Shown: positions 27,681 to 38,810 of the stretch, piece after piece
Layout of the letters: every line of letters begins with the position of its first letter
Position numbering within the stretch: the stretch's first letter is position 1
NCBI RefSeq assembly: GCF_024112395.2
Contig: NZ_CP078013.2
Location: 1,116,001-1,180,000, forward strand
Length of the DNA: 64,000 bases
Origin: Pseudomonas pergaminensis
GTDB taxonomy: Bacteria; Pseudomonadota; Gammaproteobacteria; Pseudomonadales; Pseudomonadaceae
Direction: 5' to 3'
The notes under the pieces: generated by a model
The model's input: the letters and a program-made list of their open reading frames with translations, nothing else
Database searches by the model: none
What the model was told of the DNA's origin: nothing
Program-made: the position numbers and the translations under genes

Positions 27681-28805
27681 GTGCGAATAGCGCTTTTGTT
27701 GTCGGCTTGCTTGTTGTGCCTCAATGCCCACGCGGCGCCCGTGGATGTGGCCAGCCTGGACCGCAGCACCTGGCCGGAAAAACTCGGCAGCCCGGCGCTG
27801 TTCGATGTGGCCTCGCGCGCGGAAATCCTCATGTTCGCCCACAGCCTGCTGGCCAGCGAGAACCAGGACGAGGCCGCGCTCAAGCAGCGCCTGGGCCTGA
27901 AGATCATCAACCTGGCCGCCATCGATGACCTGCGCCGCCAGCTCTGGCAGCGTCTGCTGGAGAACTACACCTTCGCCCAGCAAAGCTGCGAGGAGGACGC
28001 CTCATTCTGCTACCTGGTCGAGAGCATGGACGACCTGCGCGAGCAGGCCGGCAAGTTCGAGGTCAGCGAAAACTCCTTCTATATAGGCTGGGCCGGCCCC
28101 AGCCATGTCTTCCACGAACGTTATCTGGACGAGTTGCTGCGCAAGGCCGCGCTGTTCCCGCAGATCAGCAGCGAAATCGCGCGCTTCGGCGACCATGAAC
28201 GTAATGGCGACGAATTCAACGATCGCTTGTTCCTGCTCACGTTCGACGGCGGCCCGGCACCGGTCAGCGGCAACACCGATTGGCTCACCGACTATTTGCG
28301 CAAGCAGAAGATGAATGCGACGTTCTTTGCCCTCGGCAGCAGCCTGCAAACCCGTGTGGAGCGTAGTTCGGTCGCCGATGTGCAGGCGTTGTACCAAGGC
28401 CAGTGCGTCGGCACCCAGGGCTGGCAGTATCGCTCCCACAGCCATTGGGTGGATTGGCAGGGTTCGATTACCCGCAGCGCCTCGCTGGCGCAAAACCTGA
28501 TGCCGGAAAACTACGTGCCGCTGTTCCGTCCGCCCTATGGCCAACGCCGTGCGGACAGCCAGGGCTTTTTCCAGGCACAGGGCCTGCAAGTGGCGTTGTG
28601 GGACATTGATTCCCAGGACGAACCGGGCAAGCTCAAGGCCGAAGAATCGGCGCAACGGGTGCTGACGTTGATGCTGCTGTGGCGCAAGGGTGTGATTGTT
28701 TTTCATGACACCCAGGACAAGGCACGGGTGGCGTTGCCGATCTTGTTGCAGGCGACGGCGCAGAGTGGTCTGGGTTGGCAGGACTGCCGAGAGGCGTTTC
28801 GCTGA
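27681..28805 (+). CDS. Polysaccharide-deacetylase-like secreted protein with altered metal site
   Basis: A 374-residue exported protein with a signal peptide (about residues 1-19, ending NAHAAP) and a C-terminal NodB/CE4-type domain. Motifs seen: TFDGGP at 187-192 where the family has TFDDGP; HSHWV at 253-257 where the family has H(S/T)xxH; an intact RPPYG at 283; and VIVFHD near 330. Thus the catalytic-base Asp189 is kept, but one metal Asp (now Gly190) and one metal His (now Val257) are missing. It may be a variant enzyme or a binding protein. Start is GTG at 27681, preceded by GGAGAGGGAG. The N-terminal 160 residues match nothing I know. Confidence 0.75.
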   Translation: MRIALLLSACLLCLNAHAAPVDVASLDRSTWPEKLGSPALFDVASRAEILMFAHSLLASENQDEAALKQRLGLKIINLAAIDDLRRQLWQRLLENYTFAQQSCEEDASFCYLVESMDDLREQAGKFEVSENSFYIGWAGPSHVFHERYLDELLRKAALFPQISSEIARFGDHERNGDEFNDRLFLLTFDGGPAPVSGNTDWLTDYLRKQKMNATFFALGSSLQTRVERSSVADVQALYQGQCVGTQGWQYRSHSHWVDWQGSITRSASLAQNLMPENYVPLFRPPYGQRRADSQGFFQAQGLQVALWDIDSQDEPGKLKAEESAQRVLTLMLLWRKGVIVFHDTQDKARVALPILLQATAQSGLGWQDCREAFR

Positions 28806-29145
28806 AAATGCCCGGCCCTGTTGGGGATGAGGCCTTTTTGGGGTGATTTTTTACGATATTTCGATGCAGGCGGACTTCCGACTTTAGCGGGGTACGTGGC
28901 ACTCGACTAGTGCTATTCGTCATCCTGAAAAATAAACTTCAAAAAAGCGTCAAAGTGCTTTTTCCTGTCATGGGTTTTGCGGTATTACGAAGTCAGATCG
29001 CCGAAACCTGCAGCACAGGTGGCGTCTTCCAAGACTCCTCATGTGGGCACTGCGCTTGACGTCACTCAGGTGCAGTCGGTGGTCGAATCGAGGCGCAGCA
29101 CCGCCCAGGTATTGCGTCGACTGGCTCCCACAAAGGTGACCGAGT
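28806..29145. other. Intergenic stretch without a gene
   Basis: 340 bp between the deacetylase-like gene and the PhoH-family gene. A short GGCC...GGCC hairpin followed by TTTTT near 28815-28842 could be a weak terminator. Near 29040-29140, GTGGG and CTGGCTCCCACA suggest a decayed REP element. No open frame looks coding. Confidence 0.5.
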
Positions 29146-30540
29146 ATGGATGATCATGGACGTAACCCTTCTTCCGACCAGCCAATCCTTTATGTGCTTG
29201 ATACCAACGTACTGATTCACGATCCAAACGCACTGCTCAACTTCGAAGAACACCACGTCGCCATCCCGATGATCGTGCTTGAGGAGCTCGACAAACTCAA
29301 AAGCGGGCACCACAGCGTTGCCGCCGAATGCCGCCAGGCTATCCGCCTGATCGACAAGACATTGGGCGAAGCGTCGCCGGAGGACGTCGAAGTCGGCGTA
29401 CCGATCCAGCGCGGCAAAAGCGGACCCAAGGGGTTGCTGTCGATTCTGATGAGCAAGCGCAGCGAGCCCAATAGCCTGCTGCCGGAAAATCTGAACGACA
29501 ACAAAATCATCAACCAATTGATCGACCTGCATGCACGCGACAAGGACCTGCGCCTGGTGCTGGTGACCAAAGACATCAATATGCGCCTCAAGGCACGAGC
29601 GTGTGGGATCGCTGCCGAGGACTACAGCACCGACCAACTGGTCGACGACGTGTCGATGCTCTCCCGTGGGTATCACACGGTGACGGGCTCCTTCTGGGAC
29701 CTGGTCAGCAAAGTCGAAACCCGTCAGGACCATGGCCGCACCTGGCACCAGGTGCAGTTGATCGACAACCTGCCGGCCGTGCACATCAACGAGTTCATCA
29801 TCGACGAGCAGGGCTTCGTGGGCTGGATCAAAGAGATCCAGGTCGACAAGTTGCTGATCCTCGACCTGCATCAGGAACCCCTGTTGCACCAGGAAGCCTG
29901 GGGCCTGAAACCGCGTGATATCTACCAGAGCCTGGCGCTGTACGCGCTGCTCGACCCGGACATTCACCTGGTCAACCTGACCGGCGCCGCAGGCTCGGGG
30001 AAAACCATCCTCGCCCTGGCCGCCGCCATCGAGCAGACCATGGTGACCAAGCGCTATCGCCGCATCATCGCCACCCGCAGCGTGCAGGGCCTGGACCAGG
30101 AAATCGGTTTCCTGCCCGGCACCGAAGCGGAAAAAATGGAGCCGTGGCTGGGGGCGATCACCGACAACCTCGAAGCCTTGCACATGGATGACGAAAACAC
30201 CCATGGCAGCGTCGACTACATCCTCAGCAAAGTGCCGTTGCAGTTCAAATCCCTCAACTACATCCGAGGTCGCAGCTTCCAGCAGAGCCTGATTTTGATC
30301 GATGAATGCCAGAACCTTACCCCGCACCAGATGAAAACCATCATCACCCGTGCCGGCGCCGGTTCCAAAGTGGTGTGCCTGGGGAACCTGGCACAGATCG
30401 ACACCCCTTACCTGTCCGCGACCAGCTCCGGGCTGACGTACCTGACGGAACGCTTCAAAGACTTCCCGAACGGCGTGCACATTGCGCTGCAAGGGGTTCC
30501 ACGTTCGATTCTGGCCGAATACGCCGAGTCTCACCTGTAA
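29146..30540 (+). CDS. PIN-PhoH ATPase (PhoH2-type)
   Basis: A 464-residue two-domain protein: an N-terminal PIN ribonuclease domain (LDTNVLIHDP at residue 18 and the acidic EELDKLK at about 46) and a C-terminal PhoH ATPase with Walker A GAAGSGKT near 282 and Walker B LILIDECQN near 385. PhoH2-type proteins are RNA-unwinding, RNA-cutting enzymes. No small antitoxin-like gene precedes it, as one does in mycobacterial PhoAT-PhoH2. A GGTGA element precedes the ATG. It is followed by a REP element and moaCDE. Confidence 0.92.
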   Translation: MDDHGRNPSSDQPILYVLDTNVLIHDPNALLNFEEHHVAIPMIVLEELDKLKSGHHSVAAECRQAIRLIDKTLGEASPEDVEVGVPIQRGKSGPKGLLSILMSKRSEPNSLLPENLNDNKIINQLIDLHARDKDLRLVLVTKDINMRLKARACGIAAEDYSTDQLVDDVSMLSRGYHTVTGSFWDLVSKVETRQDHGRTWHQVQLIDNLPAVHINEFIIDEQGFVGWIKEIQVDKLLILDLHQEPLLHQEAWGLKPRDIYQSLALYALLDPDIHLVNLTGAAGSGKTILALAAAIEQTMVTKRYRRIIATRSVQGLDQEIGFLPGTEAEKMEPWLGAITDNLEALHMDDENTHGSVDYILSKVPLQFKSLNYIRGRSFQQSLILIDECQNLTPHQMKTIITRAGAGSKVVCLGNLAQIDTPYLSATSSGLTYLTERFKDFPNGVHIALQGVPRSILAEYAESHL

Positions 30541-30568
30541 AAACACAGCCAGTGCAGGAGCTGGCTTT

Positions 30569-30655
30569 TGTGGGAGCTGGCTTGCCTGCGATAGCATCAC
30601 CGCGATGTGACTGACACACCGAGGTGCCTGCATCGCAGGCAAGCCCGCTCCCACA
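30569..30655. repeat. REP palindrome between the PhoH-family gene and moaC
   Basis: Arms TGTGGGAGCTGGCTTGCC and GGCAAGCCCGCTCCCACA with flanking CTGCGAT/ATCGCAG and an inner GTGACTGACAC segment. A partial extra arm (CAGGAGCTGGCTTTT) lies just before it at about 30555. Confidence 0.86.
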
Positions 30656-30705
30656 TTTGATCTGCGTTGGGTTTACAATCGATGCTCCTGATCAGGAGTA
30701 TCCCT

Positions 30706-31179
30706 GTGCTGACTCATCTCGATTCCCAAGGCCGCGCCCATATGGTCGACGTCACCGACAAGTCCGTGACCTTCCGTGAGGCGGTGGCTGAAGCGCGTGT
30801 GCGCATGCTACCCGAGACCCTGAAAATGATTGTCGACGGCGCCCACCCCAAGGGCGACGTGTTTGCCGTGGCCCGTATTGCCGGAATCCAGGCGGCGAAA
30901 AAAACCAGCGACTTGATCCCCCTGTGCCACCCGCTGATGCTCACGGGCGTCAAGGTCGAGCTGAGTGCCGATGGCGTGGACGCTGTGCACATCCTGGCGC
31001 GCTGCAAACTCTCCGGCCAGACCGGCGTGGAGATGGAAGCCCTCACCGCCGCCAGCGTCGCGGCATTGACAATCTACGACATGTGCAAGGCCGTGGATCG
31101 CGGTATGACCATCGAAAGCATTCGCCTGCTGGAAAAGCTCGGCGGTAAAAGCGGGCACTTCAAGGCGGACCAGGCATGA
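30706..31179 (+). CDS. moaC: MoaC, cyclic pyranopterin monophosphate synthase
   Basis: Molybdenum-cofactor biosynthesis enzyme of 157 residues that forms cPMP from 3',8-cyclo-GTP. Conserved parts are visible: [23 protein letters not shown] and [10 protein letters not shown]. The start is GTG at 30706 with AGGAG seven bases ahead; the longer frame would begin at an ATG with no ribosome site. It overlaps moaD (ATGA), forming a moaCDE operon. Confidence 0.96.
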   Translation: MLTHLDSQGRAHMVDVTDKSVTFREAVAEARVRMLPETLKMIVDGAHPKGDVFAVARIAGIQAAKKTSDLIPLCHPLMLTGVKVELSADGVDAVHILARCKLSGQTGVEMEALTAASVAALTIYDMCKAVDRGMTIESIRLLEKLGGKSGHFKADQA

Positions 31180-31418
31180 GTATCAACGTATTGTTTTTTG
31201 CGCGTTACGCCGAAGCGGTGGGCTTTGACTCGCTGGAGATGGAAGGCGATTTCGCCACTGTCGAGGCTGTGCGCCTGGCCCTTGCCAGTGATCCGGAGTT
31301 CGCGGTGCTCAACGAGAGCAGCCTCATGTGCGCGCGCAACGAGGAATTGTGTGGTCTCGATGAGCCGGTGCAAGCCGGTGATGAAGTGGCCTTTTTCCCG
31401 CCCGTGACCGGAGGCTGA
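31176..31418 (+). CDS. moaD: MoaD, molybdopterin synthase small subunit
   Basis: An 80-residue ubiquitin-fold sulfur carrier ending in the required Gly-Gly (PPVTGG), which is adenylated and thiocarboxylated, then donates sulfur to cPMP in complex with MoaE. The start overlaps the moaC stop and the gene is 2 bp ahead of moaE. Confidence 0.96.
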   Translation: MSINVLFFARYAEAVGFDSLEMEGDFATVEAVRLALASDPEFAVLNESSLMCARNEELCGLDEPVQAGDEVAFFPPVTGG

Positions 31419-31420
31419 AC

Positions 31421-31870
31421 ATGGCCATTCGTGTACAGGCTGAGCCGTTCGACCCCGGCGCCGAAGTCAACGCGATGCATGCGGCCAATGTCGGCGTGGG
31501 CGCGGTAGTGAGTTTTGTCGGCTATGTGCGCGACTTCAACGATGGCCGCGACGTGTCGGGAATGTTCCTTGAACACTACCCCGGCATGACCGAGAAAGCC
31601 TTGCTCAAGATCGCCGTGGAGGCCGAGCAGCGCTGGCCGTTGCTCAAGCTGGAGGTGCTGCACCGTGTGGGCGCGCTGGAACCGGGTGAGCCGATTGTGT
31701 TCGTCGCGGCAGCCAGCGCCCATCGCCAGGCTGCATTTGATGCCTGTGCGTTTGTGATGGATTACTTGAAGACGCGGGCGCCGTTTTGGAAGAAGGAAAA
31801 TACCAGTGAGGGGCCGCGTTGGGTGGAAGGGCGCAGTAGCGACCACGCCGCTGCAGACCGCTGGAAGTAG
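31421..31870 (+). CDS. moaE: MoaE, molybdopterin synthase catalytic subunit
   Basis: A 149-residue catalytic subunit of molybdopterin synthase. Family motifs visible are VGAVVSFVGYVRDFN, LEHYPGMTEK, HRVGALEPGEPIVFVAAAS and the active-site Lys region MDYLKTRAPFWKKE. Directly follows moaD, completing the moaCDE operon. A REP element follows. Confidence 0.96.
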   Translation: MAIRVQAEPFDPGAEVNAMHAANVGVGAVVSFVGYVRDFNDGRDVSGMFLEHYPGMTEKALLKIAVEAEQRWPLLKLEVLHRVGALEPGEPIVFVAAASAHRQAAFDACAFVMDYLKTRAPFWKKENTSEGPRWVEGRSSDHAAADRWK

Positions 31871-31891
31871 CTGGCTAAACACAAAACCCAA

Positions 31892-31981
31892 TTTGGGAGC
31901 GGGCTTGCTCGCGAATGCGCAGTGTCAGTCAATGAATCTGGTACTGATACACCGCATTCGCGAGCAAGCCCGCTCCCACAT
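31892..31981. repeat. REP palindrome between moaE and rhlB
   Basis: Arms TTTGGGAGCGGGCTTGCTCG and CGAGCAAGCCCGCTCCCACA (one mismatch), extended by CGAATGC/GCATTCG and an inner GTGTCAGT...ACTGATAC stem. Nearly the same arms as the element inside algK. It separates the convergent moaE and rhlB genes. Confidence 0.88.
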
Positions 31982-32001
31982 TTGTTTACTGCATTCCAGC
32001 T

Positions 32002-33483
32002 TTAGGGGCGTTTGCGTTCCACCGGGCGCAACAGATGCGTCGGCGGCGTCTCGCAGCTGATCTTGCGCCCCAACAGCGCCTCGATCGACGGCAGCTGATA
32101 CGAGTCATCTTCCCCAGCAAAGCTGATCGACACCCCCGCAGCCCCGGCACGGCCAGTGCGGCCAATGCGGTGCACGTAGTCGTCCGGCACTTCCGGCAGG
32201 GTGAAGTTGATCACGTGGCTGATGCCGTCGATGTGAATCCCGCGACCTGCCACGTCAGTGGCCACCAGCACGCGAATTTTGCCTTCGCGGAAACCTTCCA
32301 GGGTCTTGATGCGCTTGTGTTGCGGCACATCGCCCGACAGTTGCGCAGCGTTCACACCATCGCGTACCAGGCGTTCTTCGATGCGGCGAACTTCGTCCTT
32401 GCGGTTGGCGAACACCATCACCCGCTCCCAGCCATTGTCGTTGACCAGGTTGTAGAGCAGTTTGTATTTGTCGGCACCGGCCACGGCGTAGATGTGTTGC
32501 TCGACGTTTTCGCTGGCAACGTTAAGCGCCTCGATCTCGACGATGGACGGGTCGGTGGTCCATTGCTTGGCGAGGTTCATCACGTCTTCGGTGAAGGTCG
32601 CGGAGAACAGCAGGGTTTGGCGTTCGCTTTTCGGCGGGGTCTGGCGAATGATCTGACGCACTTGTGGGATAAAGCCCATGTCGAGCATGCGGTCGGCTTC
32701 GTCCAGTACCATCACTTCGACCATGTCCAGGTGCACGTCGCCGCGCTGGTTGAAGTCCAGCAGGCGGCCCGGTGTCGCCACCAGGATGTCGCAATGGCGG
32801 GCTTCGAGGTGCTTGAGCTGCTTGTCGAAGTCCATGCCACCGACGAACGTCATCACGTTGAGGCCGGTGTACTTGGTCAGGTCGGCGGCGTCCTTGGCGA
32901 TCTGTACCACCAGCTCCCGGGTCGGGGCGATGATCAGTGCGCGCGGTTCACCCATGTAGCGCTCTTTCGGCGGCGGCGTCTGCAGCAGCTGGGTGATGAT
33001 CGAGATCAGGAACGCGGCGGTCTTGCCGGTACCGGTCTGGGCGCGGCCAATGGCGTCTTTGCCCGCCAGGGTAAAGCCCAGCACCTGCGCCTGGATCGGC
33101 GTGCAGTACGGGAAGCCCAGGTCCTGGATGGCGTGCATCAGTTCCGGGGCCAGTTTGAAATCGTGGAAGCGAGTCTTGCCTTCCTGGGGCTCGACGACGA
33201 AATCTTCGAGCTTCCATGGGGTCACGGGCGGTTTTGGCGCACGTTCGCGACGCGGCTTGGGGGCGACGGGCGCGGCGGCTGCGACTGGCACGGGAGCGGC
33301 TTCAACCGGTTGCGCCGGTTCAGGCGGCGTCACGGTCGGCTTCTTCGGCTGGGCGGCAGGTGCGGTCCGGCCGGGCTGTTGACCGTCGTTGCGGCTGCCG
33401 GGTGTCGGGACAGGAGCACTGGGAACTGGCGCGAGCGGCTCAGCCTCGCTTTTGCCGAACATCTTCTTAAGTGCTTTGAGCAC
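32002..33483 (-). CDS. rhlB: DEAD-box RNA helicase RhlB
   Basis: ATP-dependent RNA helicase of 493 residues. An N-terminal Ala/Pro-rich linker of about 85 residues is followed by the helicase core, with Q motif [10 protein letters not shown], Walker [22 protein letters not shown] in [12 protein letters not shown] and [10 protein letters not shown]. RhlB acts with the RNA degradosome in gamma-proteobacteria. Family membership is certain; the RhlB name rests on overall layout and the basic C-terminus (LRPVERKRP). Confidence 0.9.
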   Translation of the reverse strand: MLKALKKMFGKSEAEPLAPVPSAPVPTPGSRNDGQQPGRTAPAAQPKKPTVTPPEPAQPVEAAPVPVAAAAPVAPKPRRERAPKPPVTPWKLEDFVVEPQEGKTRFHDFKLAPELMHAIQDLGFPYCTPIQAQVLGFTLAGKDAIGRAQTGTGKTAAFLISIITQLLQTPPPKERYMGEPRALIIAPTRELVVQIAKDAADLTKYTGLNVMTFVGGMDFDKQLKHLEARHCDILVATPGRLLDFNQRGDVHLDMVEVMVLDEADRMLDMGFIPQVRQIIRQTPPKSERQTLLFSATFTEDVMNLAKQWTTDPSIVEIEALNVASENVEQHIYAVAGADKYKLLYNLVNDNGWERVMVFANRKDEVRRIEERLVRDGVNAAQLSGDVPQHKRIKTLEGFREGKIRVLVATDVAGRGIHIDGISHVINFTLPEVPDDYVHRIGRTGRAGAAGVSISFAGEDDSYQLPSIEALLGRKISCETPPTHLLRPVERKRP

Positions 33484-33585
33484 GGTGATCTCATTAATTG
33501 GTTAAGGAATGTACGCCGGCCAGTGTAATGCAAGAATCGGGCGCGGCGTAGTGCGTCTGTCATACGGCTACATAAACGGCAGTGT

Positions 33586-34588
<1,003 letters not shown>

Positions 34589-35620
34589 ATGAAGGTATTG
34601 AAATCCACCCTGGCCATCGTTTCCGCGGCGGCTGTACTGGGTGTCAGTGGTTTCGCCCAAGCCGGCGCCACCCTGGACGCCGTGCAGAAGAAAGGCTTTG
34701 TGCAATGTGGCGTGAGTGACGGCCTGCCGGGTTTCTCGGTGCCGGATGCCAGCGGCAAGATCCTGGGGATCGACGCTGACGTGTGCCGCGCTGTGGCCGC
34801 TGCCGTTTTCGGCGACGCTACCAAGGTCAAATTCAGCCAGTTGAATGCCAAGGAGCGTTTCACCGCGCTTCAATCCGGCGAAGTCGACATTCTGTCCCGT
34901 AACACCACCATGACCAGCTCCCGCGATGCCGGCATGGGCCTGAAATTCCCGGGCTTCATCACTTACTACGACGGCATCGGCTTCCTGGTAAACAACAAGC
35001 TGGGCGTGAAAAGTGCCAAGGAACTGGACGGTGCAACCATCTGCATCCAGGCCGGTACCACCACTGAGCTGAACGTTTCCGACTACTTCCGTGGCAACGG
35101 CCTCAAATACACCCCGATCACCTTCGACACCTCCGACGAAAGCGCCAAGTCGCTGGAATCCGGTCGTTGCGACGTGCTGACCTCCGACAAGTCCCAACTG
35201 TTCGCCCAGCGCAGCAAGCTGGCCGCACCGAAGGACTACGTCGTTCTGCCGGAAACCATTTCCAAAGAACCGTTGGGCCCAGTCGTGCGTAACGGCGACG
35301 ACGAGTGGCTGGCCATCGTGCGCTGGGTGGGCTACGCCATGCTCAACGCTGAAGAAGCCGGTATCACCTCCAAAAACGTTGAAGCTGAAGCCAAGTCCAC
35401 CAAGAACCCGGACGTTGCCCGTCTGCTCGGTGCTGACGGCGAATACGGCAAAGACTTGAAAGTGAAGAAAGACTGGGTCGTACAGATCGTCAAGCAAGTC
35501 GGTAACTACGGTGAAGTGTTCGAGCGCAACCTGGGCAAGAGCACCCCGCTGGAAATCGACCGTGGCCTGAACGCGCTGTGGAACGCTGGCGGCATTCAAT
35601 ACGCACCACCTGTGCGCTGA
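34589..35620 (+). CDS. aapJ: AapJ, general L-amino-acid binding protein
   Basis: Periplasmic substrate-binding protein of 343 residues for a polar amino-acid ABC transporter (family 3). A Sec signal peptide ends near FAQAGA; then VQKKGFVQCGVSDGLPGFS begins lobe I, and LGIDADVCRAVAAAVFGD is typical of Aap/glutamate-type binding proteins. GGAGG lies seven bases before the ATG. First gene of the aapJQMP operon; broad L-amino-acid specificity is inferred from homology to rhizobial and pseudomonad Aap systems. Confidence 0.93.
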   Translation: MKVLKSTLAIVSAAAVLGVSGFAQAGATLDAVQKKGFVQCGVSDGLPGFSVPDASGKILGIDADVCRAVAAAVFGDATKVKFSQLNAKERFTALQSGEVDILSRNTTMTSSRDAGMGLKFPGFITYYDGIGFLVNNKLGVKSAKELDGATICIQAGTTTELNVSDYFRGNGLKYTPITFDTSDESAKSLESGRCDVLTSDKSQLFAQRSKLAAPKDYVVLPETISKEPLGPVVRNGDDEWLAIVRWVGYAMLNAEEAGITSKNVEAEAKSTKNPDVARLLGADGEYGKDLKVKKDWVVQIVKQVGNYGEVFERNLGKSTPLEIDRGLNALWNAGGIQYAPPVR

Positions 35621-35692
35621 TCGCTGATGGTTCTGTCACCCGGTGGGCCAACCGCCGGGTGATGTTCTGTTCCATTATTTCCGGGGCACTTC

Positions 35693-36874
35693 ATGCAAAA
35701 TCAAATCGGCGCACCCAAGCAGAAGCTCAGCTTCAGCGATCCCAAAGTGCGTGCGTGGCTCTTCCAGATCATCACGATTGTGGCGGTGGTCTCGCTGGGC
35801 TGGTACCTCTTCAACAATACCCAGACCAACCTTCAGCACCGAGGCATTACCTCGGGTTTCGACTTTCTTGAGCGCAGTGCCGGCTTCGGCATCGCGCAGC
35901 ATTTGATCGATTACACCGAATCGGACAGTTATGCCCGGGTGTTTGTGATCGGTTTGCTCAACACCTTGCTGGTGACGTTTATCGGCGTGATCCTGGCGAC
36001 GCTGCTCGGGTTCGTCATCGGCGTGGCGCGGCTGTCGCCGAACTGGATGATTAACAAGCTGGCGACCGTGTATGTGGAGGTGTTCCGCAACATTCCGCCA
36101 CTGCTGCAAATCCTGTTCTGGTACTTCGCGGTGTTCCTGACCATGCCGGGGCCGCGCAACAGCCATAACTTCGGCGATACCTTCTTTGTCAGCAGCCGTG
36201 GCCTGAACATGCCGGCAGCGATTGCCGCTGACGGTTTCTGGCCGTTCGTGGTCAGCATCGTCGTTGCCATCGTGGCAATCGTGCTGATGGCGCGCTGGGC
36301 CAACAAGCGCTTTGAAGCCACCGGCGTCCCCTTCCATAAGTTCTGGGCGGGCCTGGCGCTGTTCATCGTGATCCCGGCGTTGTGCGCCTTGATCTTCGGT
36401 GCACCGCTGCACTGGGAAATGCCCAAGCTGCAGGGCTTCAACTTTGTCGGCGGCTGGGTACTCATCCCTGAACTGCTGGCACTGACCCTGGCGCTTACTG
36501 TCTACACGGCAGCGTTTATTGCCGAGATCGTGCGTTCGGGCATCAAGTCCGTCAGCCATGGCCAGACCGAAGCCGCGCGCTCCCTGGGCCTGCGCCCTGG
36601 GCCGACGCTGCGCAAGGTCATCATTCCGCAGGCACTGCGAGTGATCATCCCGCCGCTGACCAGCCAATACCTGAACCTGGCGAAAAACTCGTCGCTGGCT
36701 GCCGGTATCGGTTACCCGGAAATGGTTTCGCTGTTTGCCGGCACGGTGCTCAACCAGACCGGCCAGGCCATCGAAGTCATTGCCATCACCATGAGCGTGT
36801 ACCTGGCGATCAGCATCAGCATTTCCTTGCTGATGAACTGGTACAACAAGCGCATTGCGCTGATCGAGCGGTGA
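35693..36874 (+). CDS. aapQ: AapQ, amino-acid ABC permease
   Basis: Inner-membrane permease of 393 residues, longer than simple His/Glu permeases, as is normal for AapQ. Several membrane helices are visible, and the cytoplasmic coupling motif with EAARSLGLRPGPTLRKVIIPQA near residue 285-305 contacts the ATPase. Pairs with AapM as a heterodimer. The 72-bp gap after aapJ has a short inverted repeat (CACCCGGTGGG...CCGGGTG) that may modulate downstream expression. Confidence 0.93.
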   Translation: MQNQIGAPKQKLSFSDPKVRAWLFQIITIVAVVSLGWYLFNNTQTNLQHRGITSGFDFLERSAGFGIAQHLIDYTESDSYARVFVIGLLNTLLVTFIGVILATLLGFVIGVARLSPNWMINKLATVYVEVFRNIPPLLQILFWYFAVFLTMPGPRNSHNFGDTFFVSSRGLNMPAAIAADGFWPFVVSIVVAIVAIVLMARWANKRFEATGVPFHKFWAGLALFIVIPALCALIFGAPLHWEMPKLQGFNFVGGWVLIPELLALTLALTVYTAAFIAEIVRSGIKSVSHGQTEAARSLGLRPGPTLRKVIIPQALRVIIPPLTSQYLNLAKNSSLAAGIGYPEMVSLFAGTVLNQTGQAIEVIAITMSVYLAISISISLLMNWYNKRIALIER

Positions 36875-36884
36875 GGAAACACGC

Positions 36885-37982
36885 ATGAGTACGCATACGT
36901 TCAAACCTGATATGCCACCGCCGAACAAAGTGTTCGGGCCGATGGCATGGATGCGCGCCAACCTGTTTTCCAGCTGGCTCAACACCCTGCTGACCCTGTT
37001 GGCGTTTTACCTGATCTACCTGGTGGTGCCACCAATCCTGCATTGGGCAATCCTGGACGCCAACTGGGTCGGCACCACGCGCGCCGATTGCACTAAGGAA
37101 GGCGCCTGCTGGGTGTTTATCCAACAGCGCTTCGGGCAGTTCATGTACGGCTACTACCCCGGCGACCTGCGCTGGCGCGTAGACCTCACCGTGTGGCTGG
37201 CCATTGTCGGCGTGGCGCCGTTGTTCATCTCGCGCTTCCAGCGCAAGGCGGTCTACGGCCTGAGCTTTCTGGTGCTGTACCCGATCATTGCCTACTTCCT
37301 GCTGCACGGCGGGATCTTCGGCCTGACCAACGTGGCGACCAGCCAATGGGGCGGCCTGATGCTGACCTTGGTGATCGCCACTGTCGGCATCGCCGGCGCG
37401 TTGCCACTGGGCATCATGCTGGCGTTGGGACGGCGTTCGAATATGCCGGCGATTCGAGTGGTCTGCGTGACCTTCATCGAATTCTGGCGTGGCGTGCCGT
37501 TGATCACCGTGCTGTTCATGTCCTCGGTGATGCTGCCGTTGTTCCTGCCTGAGGGCATGGGCATCGACAAATTGCTGCGTGCATTGATTGGCGTGATCCT
37601 GTTCCAGTCGGCCTACGTGGCCGAGGTGGTGCGCGGTGGCCTGCAGGCGATTCCAAAAGGTCAGTACGAAGCCGCTGCGGCGATGGGCCTGGGTTACTGG
37701 CGCAGCATGGGCCTGGTGATTCTGCCGCAAGCCCTGAAGCTGGTGATCCCTGGCATCGTCAACACGTTCATTGCGCTGTTCAAGGACACCAGCCTGGTGA
37801 TCATCATCGGCTTGTTCGACCTGCTCAACAGCGTCAAGCAAGCCGCCGCCGACCCCAAATGGTTGGGCATGGCCACCGAAGGCTACGTGTTCGCGGCCCT
37901 GGTGTTCTGGATTTTCTGTTTTGGTATGTCGCGCTATTCCATTCATTTGGAACACAAGCTCGACACAGGCCACAAGCGTTAG
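36885..37982 (+). CDS. aapM: AapM, amino-acid ABC permease
   Basis: Inner-membrane permease of 365 residues, partner of AapQ. The EAA-type loop [22 protein letters not shown] is present near residue 262-283, and a preceding [15 protein letters not shown] block is typical of amino-acid permeases. Ten bases separate it from aapQ and 11 from aapP. Confidence 0.93.
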   Translation: MSTHTFKPDMPPPNKVFGPMAWMRANLFSSWLNTLLTLLAFYLIYLVVPPILHWAILDANWVGTTRADCTKEGACWVFIQQRFGQFMYGYYPGDLRWRVDLTVWLAIVGVAPLFISRFQRKAVYGLSFLVLYPIIAYFLLHGGIFGLTNVATSQWGGLMLTLVIATVGIAGALPLGIMLALGRRSNMPAIRVVCVTFIEFWRGVPLITVLFMSSVMLPLFLPEGMGIDKLLRALIGVILFQSAYVAEVVRGGLQAIPKGQYEAAAAMGLGYWRSMGLVILPQALKLVIPGIVNTFIALFKDTSLVIIIGLFDLLNSVKQAAADPKWLGMATEGYVFAALVFWIFCFGMSRYSIHLEHKLDTGHKR

Positions 37983-37993
37983 GAGTTGTTGTT

Positions 37994-38758
37994 ATGAGCG
38001 AAGCGATCAAACAGCCTGTGAGCCCTGAAGGCATTATCCAGATGCAGGGCGTCAACAAGTGGTACGGCCAGTTCCACGTGTTGAAAGACATCAACCTCAA
38101 CGTCAAGCAGGGCGAGCGTATCGTGCTGTGCGGCCCATCGGGTTCGGGCAAGTCCACCACCATCCGCTGCCTCAACCGCCTGGAAGAACACCAGCAAGGC
38201 CGCATCGTGGTCGATGGCGTGGAACTGACCAACGACCTCAAGCAGATCGAAGCGATCCGCCGCGAAGTCGGCATGGTGTTCCAGCACTTCAACCTGTTCC
38301 CGCACCTGACCATCCTGCAGAACTGCACGCTGGCACCGATGTGGGTGCGCAAGATGCCCAAGCGCAAGGCCGAGGAAATCGCCATGCACTACCTGGAGCG
38401 CGTGCGCATCCCGGAGCAGGCCCACAAGTTTCCGGGGCAACTGTCCGGCGGCCAGCAACAGCGTGTGGCGATTGCCCGTGCGCTGTGCATGAAGCCGAAA
38501 ATCATGCTGTTCGACGAGCCGACCTCGGCACTCGACCCGGAAATGGTGAAAGAGGTGCTGGACACCATGATCGGCTTGGCCGAAGACGGCATGACCATGT
38601 TGTGCGTGACCCACGAAATGGGCTTTGCCCGTACCGTGGCCAACCGCGTGATCTTCATGGACAAGGGCGAAATCGTGGAACAGGCAGCGCCGAATGACTT
38701 CTTCGACAACCCGCAGAACGATCGGACCAAGTTGTTCTTGAGCCAGATTTTGCATTGA
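37994..38758 (+). CDS. aapP: AapP, amino-acid ABC ATPase
   Basis: ATP-binding subunit of 254 residues: Walker [10 protein letters not shown] near residue 47, Q-loop [11 protein letters not shown], signature [15 protein letters not shown], Walker [14 protein letters not shown] and the switch His in CVTHEMGFA. The start at 37994 (MSEAIKQPV) has AGGAG upstream; a longer frame runs back into aapM. Ends the operon; a strong terminator follows. Confidence 0.95.
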   Translation: MSEAIKQPVSPEGIIQMQGVNKWYGQFHVLKDINLNVKQGERIVLCGPSGSGKSTTIRCLNRLEEHQQGRIVVDGVELTNDLKQIEAIRREVGMVFQHFNLFPHLTILQNCTLAPMWVRKMPKRKAEEIAMHYLERVRIPEQAHKFPGQLSGGQQQRVAIARALCMKPKIMLFDEPTSALDPEMVKEVLDTMIGLAEDGMTMLCVTHEMGFARTVANRVIFMDKGEIVEQAAPNDFFDNPQNDRTKLFLSQILH

Positions 38759-38773
38759 TCGATGGTTGAACAA

Positions 38774-38806
38774 ACAAACCCGGCCCTGTGCCGGGTTTGT
38801 TTTTTT
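38774..38806. terminator. Rho-independent terminator after aapP
   Basis: Perfect 11-bp stem ACAAACCCGGC / GCCGGGTTTGT with a CCTGT loop, then a run of T. An A-rich stretch on the left side allows it to act also on the convergent mqsRA transcript. Confidence 0.93.
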
Positions 38807-38810
38807 GGGG

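Noticed and set aside
29146..30540. Treating the PIN-PhoH gene as a toxin of a toxin-antitoxin pair
   Set aside because: No small upstream antitoxin gene is seen; the 340-bp gap in front holds no credible coding frame.
26659..31981. The three GTGGGAGC-type palindromes considered as a CRISPR array or as mobile-element ends
   Set aside because: They are single inverted repeats far apart, without regular spacers, transposase genes or target-site duplications; they fit Pseudomonas REP elements.
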